Shown: positions 1-5,502 of the stretch, piece by piece
Layout: every line of letters starts with the position of its first letter
Position numbering within the stretch: the first letter of the stretch is position 1
Assembly: GCA_003694425.1 (NCBI GenBank)
Contig: RFJX01000282.1
Coordinates: 1-6,367, forward strand
From: Gammaproteobacteria bacterium
GTDB lineage: Bacteria > Pseudomonadota > Gammaproteobacteria > J113
DNA length: 6,367 nucleotides
Direction of reading: 5' to 3'
The notes under the pieces: model-generated
What the model saw: the letters and a program-made list of their open reading frames with translations, nothing else
Told to the model about the DNA's origin: nothing
Databases searched by the model: none
Position numbers and translations under genes: made by a program

Positions 1-497
1 CCCGGGAACAGGACCCGGCCTGCGCGCCGCGCTACTGGTCGACCCACCGCTACTCGGAGGAGGTGATCGCCGCCATGGACCGGGCCATCGACCGGCTCAA
101 GGTGGTCCTGGGCATGGAGGGTTCCAGGCTCCTGCTCATCGGCTACTCGGGTGGCGGCCAGGTGGCGGCCCTGCTGGCGGCGCGGCGAAACGACGTCGCC
201 GGGCTGCTGACCGTGGCGGCCAATCTCGATCACGCGGCATGGACCGCATATCACGACGACACGCCACTGACCGGGTCCCTCAATGCCGCCGTGGAGGCGC
301 CCCGGATCGCGCGGCTGCCGCAGCGCCATCTGGCCGGGGAGGAGGATGAGGTGGTGCCGCCGGCAATCGCGTTCGCCTATGCCCGGCGGCTCGGCCCGAA
401 AGGGGGCTCGACGGTGACCATCCTGCCCGGCTTCGACCACCGCTGCTGCTGGATCAGGGAGTGGCCGGCGCTCCTCGAACGCTACCAGCCCCGCTGA
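1..497 (+). CDS. Alpha/beta-fold hydrolase, 3' part only
   Basis: The reading frame is open from the left edge (first full codon at base 3) to TGA at 495-497, so the gene starts outside the window and 164 residues are visible. The GTG at 63 is internal: homologous-looking sequence (DPACAPRYW, then HRYS) precedes it in frame. The fragment has a full set of alpha/beta-hydrolase landmarks. The nucleophile elbow is GYSGGG (Ser about base 147), the acid is probably the Asp in EEDEVVPP (about 345), and the His is in GFDHRCCW (about 438). The adjacent Cys pair after the His could form a disulfide with the upstream Cys of DPACAP if the protein is exported, but the N-terminus is not visible. Substrate is unknown; it could be an esterase, a lipase-like or a peptidase-like enzyme. 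It converges on the transporter gene, overlapping its last 16 bases. Confidence 0.85.
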   Translation, partial: REQDPACAPRYWSTHRYSEEVIAAMDRAIDRLKVVLGMEGSRLLLIGYSGGGQVAALLAARRNDVAGLLTVAANLDHAAWTAYHDDTPLTGSLNAAVEAPRIARLPQRHLAGEEDEVVPPAIAFAYARRLGPKGGSTVTILPGFDHRCCWIREWPALLERYQPR

Positions 498-1390
498 AGC
501 GGTGCCTCGCCCTCTTCCCGCTGACGCCAGGCGAAGAAGAACGCCGCGAGGAGGATGAGGCACCCTCCGGCCCATTCCCGCGCCCCGATGCCCTCTCCGG
601 CCAGAAGCCAGGAGGAGACGGCCCCGACCACGATCTCGAACAGCATGAGGATGGAGGAGCGGTGCAGCGGCAGGTGGCTCACTCCATACTGGGTGAGCAG
701 CGTCATGATCAGGATCGCGACCCCCACGACGACGAGCCCCAGTGTCAACGCGGGGTCGAGTTGCGGAGGCTGGGGCCCGACCAGCACAAGCCCGGCGGCA
801 GCGACGAGACAGCAGCCGATCAGGGTGGCGATCATCTTGGCCATCAGGTCCATGCCCCCCGCTCCGCGGATGAGGGTGTTGGCGGCGGCGAAGCTCATGC
901 CGGAGGTGAGCGCCAGCCAGTCGGCCCTCTGCAGGGGCCACAGGGCGCCCATCTCGGGGCGGTAGAGCATCACCACCCCTCCGGTGATGGCGGCGAGCAG
1001 GACCAGCCAGGAGGCGGGGTCGATGCGCTCGCGCAGGACCACCCTGCCGAGCAACACGGCCCAGACCGGGGAGAGATAGAACAGCAGGAGTACCCGCACC
1101 ACACTACCCTCCAGGACCGCCAGGATGAAGGCCAGGTTGCACCACCCCGAGAAGAGGGCCAGGGAGAGGGAGGTGCGGGGATGGGAGAGGAGCAGCCTGC
1201 GCCGCTGCCACAGCCAGGGGCTGGCCGCCGTCAGCGCGACCAGATAGATGGCCAGCGTGGCCCAGAGGCCGTGCACGCCCGCCTCTTCGAAACGACGCAG
1301 GGGCCACCAGAAAAGACCCCACAGGGTCGCCGCGCCGAGGATGCCGAGAACCGGGAGCATGCGCCCCCCGCTGGTTGCCGAATGTGCCAT
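482..1390 (-). CDS. EamA/DMT-family inner-membrane transporter
   Basis: This 302-residue protein belongs to the drug/metabolite transporter superfamily (two EamA repeats), which exports or imports small metabolites across the inner membrane. About ten hydrophobic segments are visible, near residues 12-30, 41-60, 74-93, 96-115, 127-143, 157-174, 183-204, 214-233, 245-263 and 271-288. Family-typical stretches are the first helix with GAATLWGLFWWP, the FYLSPVWAVLLG segment ending repeat one, and the second-repeat FEIVVGAVSSWLLAGE. The length is normal for the family. Substrate cannot be deduced. The start at ATG 1388-1390 has only a weak ribosome site. Met11 (1358-1360) is preceded by a G-rich run and would still keep the first helix, so it is a real alternative. 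The gene is divergent from dapC and convergent with the hydrolase gene, so it is probably transcribed alone. Confidence 0.88.
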   Translation of the reverse strand: MAHSATSGGRMLPVLGILGAATLWGLFWWPLRRFEEAGVHGLWATLAIYLVALTAASPWLWQRRRLLLSHPRTSLSLALFSGWCNLAFILAVLEGSVVRVLLLFYLSPVWAVLLGRVVLRERIDPASWLVLLAAITGGVVMLYRPEMGALWPLQRADWLALTSGMSFAAANTLIRGAGGMDLMAKMIATLIGCCLVAAAGLVLVGPQPPQLDPALTLGLVVVGVAILIMTLLTQYGVSHLPLHRSSILMLFEIVVGAVSSWLLAGEGIGAREWAGGCLILLAAFFFAWRQREEGEAPLQRGW

Positions 1391-1431
1391 CGCCTATAAT
1401 CCGCCTTCCCCTGATCGGACCGCCATTATCC
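1391..1431. promoter_or_regulatory. Divergent promoter region, transporter / dapC
   Basis: This 41-base gap must hold or border the promoters of both flanking genes. On the + strand there is a perfect TATAAT at 1395-1400, placed to start RNA near 1407 and give dapC a leader of about 25 bases. The matching -35 region, around 1372-1377 inside the transporter's first codons, is poor (TGGTTG). On the - strand, GATAAT (bases 1430 to 1425) is a possible -10 for the transporter, also without a good -35. The two sites would overlap functionally. No operator palindrome was seen. Confidence 0.4.
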
Positions 1432-2631
1432 ATGAATCCGGCCCTGGCCAGACTTCAGCCCTATCCGTTCGAACGGCTCGAGCAGCTCAAGGCCGGGATC
1501 ACCCCCCCCGCCGACAGGCCGCACATCGCCCTGTCGATCGGGGAGCCGAAGCACCCCACCCCGCGCCGGATCACCGAGGTCCTGCTGGAACACCTGCACA
1601 CCGCGTCGAGTTATCCCACGACCGCCGGCCTGCCGGCCCTGCGCGAGGCGATCTGCGGCTGGCTGTGCCGCCGCTACTCCCTCGATGCGGACAGCCTCGA
1701 TCCGGACCGCAACGTCCTGCCGGTCTCCGGCACCCGCGAGGCGCTGTTCGCGGCGGCCCAGTTCCTGCTCGACCCGGCACAGGACCCGCTGGTGGTGCTC
1801 CCCAACCCCTGTTACCAGATCTACGAGGGGGCCACCCTGCTGGCGGGTGGACGCCCCCACTATCTGGCCTGCCTGCCGGCGACCGGGCAGCAGCCGGACT
1901 TCGATTCCGTCCCGGCGAAGGTATGGCGGCACTGCGCCCTGATCTATGTCTGCTCGCCAGACAATCCAACCGGCGGGGTACTTTCCCAGGAACAGTTCAT
2001 CCGCCTGCTCGAGCTGGCGGAAGCACACGACTTCGTCATCGCCTCGGATGAATGCTACTCGGAGATCTATCCCGAGGAGGGTGACCCTCCGGCCGGTCTG
2101 CTGCAGGCCGCGGCCGCCGCGGGCAATGACGCCTATCGCCGCTGTCTGGTCTTCCACAGCCTCTCCAAGCGCTCCAACGCCCCCGGCCTGCGCTCGGGTT
2201 TCGTCGCCGGGGATGCGGAACTGATCGGGGCCTTCCGCCGCTACCGGACCTATCACGGCTGCACCATGCCGCTCTACACCCAGCATGCGAGCATTGCCGC
2301 CTGGATCGACGAGCGTCACGTGGTGGAGAACCGGGCGCTCTACCGGGAAAAGTTCGATGCCGTCCTCGGGGTCCTCGAAGGCGTGCTGGAGGTGGAGCGC
2401 CCCGGCGGCGGCTTCTATCTCTGGCCCCGCACGCCGGTCGATGATGCCGAGTTCGCCCGCCGCCTCTATGCCAGCGAGAACGTCACCGTCCTCCCCGGCA
2501 GCTTCATGGGCCGCGAGGCGCAAGGGGGCAACCCCGGGGCCGGGCACGTCCGCATGGCCCTGGTTGCGCCGCTCGAGGAGTGCGTGGAGGCGGCATTGCG
2601 GATCCGGCGGTTCGTAGAGGGCCTGGGCTGA
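1432..2631 (+). CDS. dapC: Succinyldiaminopimelate transaminase DapC
   Basis: This 399-residue class I/II PLP-dependent aminotransferase converts N-succinyl-2-amino-6-ketopimelate to N-succinyl-LL-2,6-diaminopimelate with glutamate as amino donor, in the succinylase branch of lysine/peptidoglycan synthesis. Visible landmarks are Asn178 in DNPTGG, Asp206 and Tyr209 in SDECYSEIY, the Schiff-base Lys246 in SLSKRSNAPGLRSG, and the carboxylate-binding Arg374 in HVRMALV. The N-terminus MNPALARLQPYPFERL and the SIGEPKHPTP loop are typical of the proteobacterial DapC family (about 395-400 residues). That fixes the start at ATG 1432, not the in-frame ATG 57 bases upstream, which lies inside the divergent transporter gene and before the likely -10 box. 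The ribosome site is weak (GGA near 1417). dapD follows after 69 bases, which supports the pathway assignment over a generic aspartate aminotransferase. Confidence 0.92.
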   Translation: MNPALARLQPYPFERLEQLKAGITPPADRPHIALSIGEPKHPTPRRITEVLLEHLHTASSYPTTAGLPALREAICGWLCRRYSLDADSLDPDRNVLPVSGTREALFAAAQFLLDPAQDPLVVLPNPCYQIYEGATLLAGGRPHYLACLPATGQQPDFDSVPAKVWRHCALIYVCSPDNPTGGVLSQEQFIRLLELAEAHDFVIASDECYSEIYPEEGDPPAGLLQAAAAAGNDAYRRCLVFHSLSKRSNAPGLRSGFVAGDAELIGAFRRYRTYHGCTMPLYTQHASIAAWIDERHVVENRALYREKFDAVLGVLEGVLEVERPGGGFYLWPRTPVDDAEFARRLYASENVTVLPGSFMGREAQGGNPGAGHVRMALVAPLEECVEAALRIRRFVEGLG

Positions 2632-2654
2632 CGCCGGGAGGGGGGCGGCTGATT

Positions 2655-2660
2655 TATACT
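2655..2660 (+). promoter_or_regulatory. Possible -10 box upstream of dapD
   Basis: TATACT lies in a short AT-rich patch in the 69-base gap between dapC and dapD and matches the sigma-70 -10 consensus at five of six bases. The region 17 bases upstream (CGCCGG, 2632-2637) is no -35 box, so dapD may simply be read from the dapC promoter. The ribosome site of dapD is AGGA at 2689-2692, eight bases before the ATG. Confidence 0.2.
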
Positions 2661-2700
2661 TTCCTCCACCACAGAAGTTGACAACGACAGGACGACCCCA

Positions 2701-3525
2701 ATGGAACAACTGCAACGCATCATCGACGAGGCCTTCGAGCGACGCCACGAGATCACGCCTTCTTCGGCCCCCGCCGAGGTCCGCGATGCGGTGGCCGAGG
2801 CCATCGCCGCCCTGGATCGGGGCCAGCTCCGGGTAGCCGAGAAGCGCGACGGGGAATGGGTGGTCAATCAGTGGCTGAAGAAGGCGGTCCTGCTCTCCTT
2901 CCGGCTCGAGGAGAACCGCCTGATCGATGGCGGCTTCACCAACTACTATGACAAGGTCCCGGCCAAGTTCGCCGGTTTCAACGAGGCCCAGTTCGCCGAT
3001 CTCGGTGCCCGCGTCGTGCCGCCGGCGATGGTGCGCCGCGGTGCCTATATCGCCCCCGACACGGTGCTGATGCCCAGCTACGTCAACATCGGCGCCTACG
3101 TCGATTCCGGCACCATGGTCGATACCTGGGCCACCGTCGGCTCCTGCGCCCAGATCGGCCGGAACGTCCACCTCTCCGGCGGAGTCGGCATCGGCGGGGT
3201 GCTGGAACCGCTGCAGGCCGGCCCGACCATCATCGAGGACAACTGCTTCATCGGTGCCCGCTCGGAGGTGGTCGAGGGGGTCGTCGTGGGCGAGGGATCG
3301 GTCATCTCGATGGGGGTCTACATCGGCCAGAGCACCAAGATCTACAACCGCGAGACCGGCGAGATCAGCTACGGCTACATCCCGCCCGGATCGGTGGTGG
3401 TCTCCGGCAACCTGCCGTCGAGGGACGGGAAATACAGCCTCTACTGCGCCGTCATCGTCAAGCAGGTGGACGAGAAGACCCGCGGCAAGGTGGGGATCAA
3501 CGAGCTGCTGCGGGCGGCCGAGTAA
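2701..3525 (+). CDS. dapD: Tetrahydrodipicolinate N-succinyltransferase DapD
   Basis: DapD transfers succinyl from succinyl-CoA to 2,3,4,5-tetrahydropyridine-2,6-dicarboxylate (tetrahydrodipicolinate), giving the keto-acid substrate of DapC, in the cytoplasm. The protein has 274 residues, the same length as the E. coli enzyme. It has an alpha-helical N-terminal domain (about 1-100, ending [10 protein letters not shown]). A left-handed beta-helix of hexapeptide repeats follows (about 105-240), visible in the runs [30 protein letters not shown] and [20 protein letters not shown]. The tail is a short C-terminal segment. DapD works as a homotrimer with active sites between subunits. AGGA eight bases before the ATG supports the start. 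The gene follows dapC and precedes a yffB-type reductase gene. Its TAA stop is followed after three bases by the CACGGAG repeat. Confidence 0.97.
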   Translation: MEQLQRIIDEAFERRHEITPSSAPAEVRDAVAEAIAALDRGQLRVAEKRDGEWVVNQWLKKAVLLSFRLEENRLIDGGFTNYYDKVPAKFAGFNEAQFADLGARVVPPAMVRRGAYIAPDTVLMPSYVNIGAYVDSGTMVDTWATVGSCAQIGRNVHLSGGVGIGGVLEPLQAGPTIIEDNCFIGARSEVVEGVVVGEGSVISMGVYIGQSTKIYNRETGEISYGYIPPGSVVVSGNLPSRDGKYSLYCAVIVKQVDEKTRGKVGINELLRAAE

Positions 3526-3528
3526 TTT

Positions 3529-3557
3529 CTCACCACGGAGGCACGGAGGTCACGGAG
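3529..3557 (+). repeat. CACGGAG-type dispersed repeat, copy A
   Basis: A 29-base unit beginning CTCACCACGGAG, with three CACGGAG heptamers starting at 3534, 3542 and 3551. It lies three bases after the dapD stop, in the 45-base gap before yffB. It matches copy B at 27 of 29 positions and the inverse of copy C at 27 of 29. From memory, similar CACGGAG-rich repeats are scattered between genes in many unrelated bacterial genomes; I could not check this. The last GGAG (3554-3557) is also the best ribosome-site candidate for yffB. Confidence 0.85.
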
Positions 3558-3570
3558 AGCAAGTGCTGAC

Positions 3571-3924
3571 ATGTGGGAAGGCGTGATACATCTCTACGGA
3601 ATCACCAACTGCGATACCGTGAGGAAGGCCAGGAAGCACCTGGAACAGCACGCTATCCCCTACTGTTTCCACGACTTCCGCAAGGAGGGGATCGACCAGG
3701 AGCGGCTGACCGCTTGGGTGGAGGAACTGGGCTGGGAGGCCCTGCTCAACCGCCGGGGACGGAGCTGGCGGATGTTGCCCGAGGCGCAGCGGGAGGATCT
3801 CGACCGGGAACGGGCGATCGCGCTGATGCTGGCCAACCCGACCCTGATCCGGCGCCCCGTCATCGAGACGGCCGACCAGGTCGCCGTCGGCCTGGACGCC
3901 CTGCCCGAACTTGTTCATGGATGA
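3571..3924 (+). CDS. yffB: Spx/MgsR/ArsC-like reductase family protein (YffB type)
   Basis: This 117-residue thioredoxin-fold protein belongs to the ArsC/Spx/YffB superfamily. The N-terminal beta strand and cysteine loop read IHLYGITNCDTVRKAR (Cys14), with a single Cys in the loop rather than a CXXC pair. Further on are FHDFRKEG, the RRGRSWR region and the NPTLIRRPVIE motif near the C-terminus, all typical of the YffB branch. Cys32 lies outside the motif. The role is probably a glutathione-dependent thiol reductase; arsenate reduction itself is not established for this branch. Genes of this kind commonly sit between dapD and dapE in gammaproteobacteria, which fits this context although dapE is missing here. 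The start at ATG 3571 is 13 bases after the last GGAG of repeat A. GTG 3583 (VIHLYG) is an alternative that fits shorter homologues but has a worse-placed ribosome site. Confidence 0.88.
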   Translation: MWEGVIHLYGITNCDTVRKARKHLEQHAIPYCFHDFRKEGIDQERLTAWVEELGWEALLNRRGRSWRMLPEAQREDLDRERAIALMLANPTLIRRPVIETADQVAVGLDALPELVHG

Positions 3925-3926
3925 TG

Positions 3927-3955
3927 CTCACCACGGAGGCACGGAGCACACGGAG
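3927..3955 (+). repeat. CACGGAG-type dispersed repeat, copy B
   Basis: This copy starts two bases after the yffB stop codon (TGA 3922-3924). CACGGAG heptamers start at 3932, 3940 and 3949, the same 8- and 9-base spacing as copy A. It differs from copy A only at two adjacent positions, just before the third heptamer (CA in place of GT). With copy C it forms an imperfect inverted repeat (25 of 29 matching). With copy A it forms a direct repeat bracketing yffB. Confidence 0.85.
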
Positions 3956-3986
3956 GTTTCCATAGTTTTCCCTTCTGCGGGCCGTT

Positions 3987-4014
3987 GCGGTTTACAACCC
4001 TGAAGGGTTTCCGC
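3987..4014. other. Hairpin in the intergenic core (AACCCT/AGGGTT)
   Basis: AACCCT at 3996-4001 and AGGGTT at 4004-4009 are exact inverted repeats; as RNA they give a 5-bp stem with a TGAA loop. An outer GCGG (3987-3990) / CCGC (4011-4014) pairing can extend it across a 5/1 internal loop. No T-tract follows on either strand, so it is not a classical intrinsic terminator. Confidence 0.5.
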
Positions 4015-4019
4015 GCGAT

Positions 4020-4037
4020 GGCCGAGGACCGACGGCC
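4020..4037. other. Second small hairpin in the intergenic core
   Basis: GGCCG at 4020-4024 pairs with CGGCC at 4033-4037 around an 8-base loop. It lies ten bases after the AACCCT/AGGGTT hairpin. A 5-bp stem in GC-rich DNA is weak evidence alone; the pair of hairpins inside a repeat-bounded core is what makes it worth listing. Confidence 0.3.
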
Positions 4038-4051
4038 TGGAGAGTATTAGT

Positions 4052-4080
4052 CTCAGTGACCTCCGTGTCTCCGTGGTGAG
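4052..4080 (-). repeat. CACGGAG-type dispersed repeat, copy C (inverted)
   Basis: Read on the - strand, this is the same 29-base unit, starting CTCACCACGGAG two bases after the glmM stop codon (TAG, bases 4085 to 4083). Two heptamers are intact (4069-4075 and 4061-4067, as CTCCGTG on the + strand). The third (4052-4058) is degenerate, CACTGAG. It differs from copy A at two positions. It has the same relation to the glmM stop as copies A and B have to theirs. Confidence 0.85.
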
Positions 4081-4082
4081 AT

Positions 4083-5429
4083 CTAGGAGGCTATGGCCGC
4101 GGTGACGGCATCGGCAAGCTGGCGGGCCAGGGTCTCCACCTGGGCCGCGTCCTGACCCTCGACCATCACCCGCACCACCGGCTCGGTGCCGGAGGGGCGC
4201 AGCAACACCCGTCCGCGATCACCCAGCTCTGCCTCCACTCCCGCCAGGGCCGCCTGTACCGGCGGCAGGGTCTCCAGATCGACCCGTTCGCTGAGCTCCA
4301 CGTTGATCAGGCGCTGCGGATACTTGCGCATCCCCTGCTTGAGTTCGTGCAGCGGTTGTCCGCTGTCGACGATGGCCCCGAGGACCTGGAGGGCGGAGAC
4401 GATGCCGTCACCGGTGCTGTTGAGATCGAGGCAGATGATGTGGCCCGAACCCTCGCCACCGAGCTGCCATCCCCCCTCCCGCAGCATCTCCAGGATGTAG
4501 CGATCACCAACCCTGGCCCGATAGAACTCGAGGCCCAGGGTACGGACGGCGTGCTCCAGGCCGAGATTGCTCATCTGGGTGCCGACGACGGCCTGATCCC
4601 CTGCCCGCCGGCGCTGGCGCTCCCGGGCGATGATGAACAGCAGCTCGTCGCCATCGACGATCTCGCCGGCGTGATCGACCATGATGACGCGGTCGCCATC
4701 GCCATCGAAGGCGATGCCGAGGTCGGCACCGCTGCGGGTCACCTCCTCCGCCAGCCGCCGCGGGGCGGTGGCGCCGCACTCTTCATTGATGTTGAGCCCG
4801 TCCGGCCGGGTCCCGATGGCATGCACCTCGGCACCCAGCTCGGTGAAGACGGCGGGGGCGATGTGATAGGTGGCGCCATTGGCACAGTCGACCACCAGCT
4901 TCAGGCCCCGCAGGGAGTGGCCGTTGCCGAAGGTACTCTTGCAGAATTCGATGTAACGGCCGGCGGCATCCTCGACCCTGTGCGCCTTGCCCAGCTCGCT
5001 GGATGCGACCGTGGTCATCGCCTGGTCCAGTTCGTCCTCGATCTCGAGTTCGACCTCGTCCGGGAGCTTGGTCCCCTCGCCACTGAAGAACTTGATGCCG
5101 TTGTCCTCGAACGGATTGTGTGATGCGCTGATGACGATGCCGGCCTGGGCGCGGAAGGTTCGGGTCAGATAGGCCACTCCCGGGGTGGGCATGGGCCCGA
5201 GCAGGTGGATGTCCACCCCGGCCGCCGAGAGACCCGCCTCCAGGGCGGATTCGAACATGTACCCCGAGATCCGCGTGTCCTTGCCGATGAGGACCTTGCC
5301 GCGGCCGCTCCTGCCCAGCACCCGGCCTGCGGCCCAGCCGAGTTTCATGATGAAATCGGGCGTGATGGGGGGCTCCCCGACCCGGCCCCGCACACCATCG
5401 GTTCCGAAGTATCTGCGCTCGGCAGTCAT
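4083..5429 (-). CDS. glmM: Phosphoglucosamine mutase GlmM
   Basis: GlmM interconverts glucosamine-6-phosphate and glucosamine-1-phosphate, on the way to UDP-GlcNAc for peptidoglycan and lipopolysaccharide. The 448-residue protein is family length and complete. The N-terminus is [13 protein letters not shown]. The phosphoserine loop is [15 protein letters not shown], where Ser103 corresponds to the phosphorylated Ser102 of E. coli. The Mg-binding motif is DGDGDR (Asp242, 244, 246). The sugar-binding GGEGSGH is at about 324-330 and the phosphate-binding [11 protein letters not shown] at about 411-421. ATG at 5427-5429 is preceded ten bases away by GGAGG (5440-5444, - strand). The gene lies 73 bases after ftsH on the same strand but behind a strong terminator. 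folP, which often separates the two, is absent. Its stop is followed after two bases by repeat copy C. Confidence 0.97.
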   Translation of the reverse strand: MTAERRYFGTDGVRGRVGEPPITPDFIMKLGWAAGRVLGRSGRGKVLIGKDTRISGYMFESALEAGLSAAGVDIHLLGPMPTPGVAYLTRTFRAQAGIVISASHNPFEDNGIKFFSGEGTKLPDEVELEIEDELDQAMTTVASSELGKAHRVEDAAGRYIEFCKSTFGNGHSLRGLKLVVDCANGATYHIAPAVFTELGAEVHAIGTRPDGLNINEECGATAPRRLAEEVTRSGADLGIAFDGDGDRVIMVDHAGEIVDGDELLFIIARERQRRRAGDQAVVGTQMSNLGLEHAVRTLGLEFYRARVGDRYILEMLREGGWQLGGEGSGHIICLDLNSTGDGIVSALQVLGAIVDSGQPLHELKQGMRKYPQRLINVELSERVDLETLPPVQAALAGVEAELGDRGRVLLRPSGTEPVVRVMVEGQDAAQVETLARQLADAVTAAIAS

Positions 5430-5454
5430 GTCTGATTTCCCTCCCGGTCAACGG

Positions 5455-5487
5455 AAAACGGCCTCCGGGTCTCTCACCCGGAGGCCG
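5455..5487 (-). terminator. Rho-independent terminator after ftsH
   Basis: A perfect 12-bp GC-rich inverted repeat (5459-5470 with 5476-5487, 5-base loop) is followed on the - strand by TTTT (5458 to 5455). It starts 15 bases past the ftsH stop, so it is well placed to end ftsH transcription. The T-tract is short (TTTTCCGTT), so some read-through into glmM, whose ATG is only 25 bases further on, is likely. Confidence 0.85.
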
Positions 5488-5502
5488 CGAAGATTCCCCC
5501 TT

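Larger units (their letters stand above)
3927..4080. mobile_element. Possible MITE-like element bounded by inverted repeats
   Basis: The 154 bases between yffB and glmM are bounded by repeat copies B and C in opposite orientation and contain a 96-base core with no credible ORF. The core holds two small hairpins and is more AT-rich at its ends than the neighbouring genes. Non-coding DNA between terminal inverted repeats suggests a miniature inverted-repeat element. The bases just outside (TG on the left, AT on the right) show no target-site duplication, so the alternative is two independently placed repeat copies around old intergenic DNA. The convergent repeats could also act as a bidirectional transcription barrier. 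Confidence 0.35.

Noticed and set aside
461..1399. A 312-residue open frame on the + strand opposite the transporter gene
   Set aside because: The product is a low-complexity Gly/Glu/His/Gln-rich string with no fold signature, while the other strand encodes a clear ten-helix EamA protein. It is a high-GC antisense shadow.
1375..1431. Upstream in-frame ATG at 1375 as the dapC start
   Set aside because: It would add 19 residues before the conserved MNPALARLQPYPFE start, lies inside the divergent gene, and precedes the TATAAT box.
2678..2683. Perfect TTGACA as -35 box for dapD
   Set aside because: A -10 at normal spacing would fall on or after the dapD start codon (2701), and no TATAAT-like sequence is there.
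1426..3171. A 581-residue open frame on the - strand across dapC and dapD
   Set aside because: It spans two recognisable genes and their gap in antisense, with composition typical of reversed GC-rich codons and no motif. Length alone is not evidence in this base composition.
3529..4080. CRISPR array
   Set aside because: Only three repeat copies, in mixed orientation, separated by a gene and by a 96-base core. Spacing is irregular and there is no cas gene.
4347..5123. A 258-residue open frame on the + strand opposite glmM
   Set aside because: Antisense shadow of a fully conserved glmM, with no recognisable domain or ribosome site.
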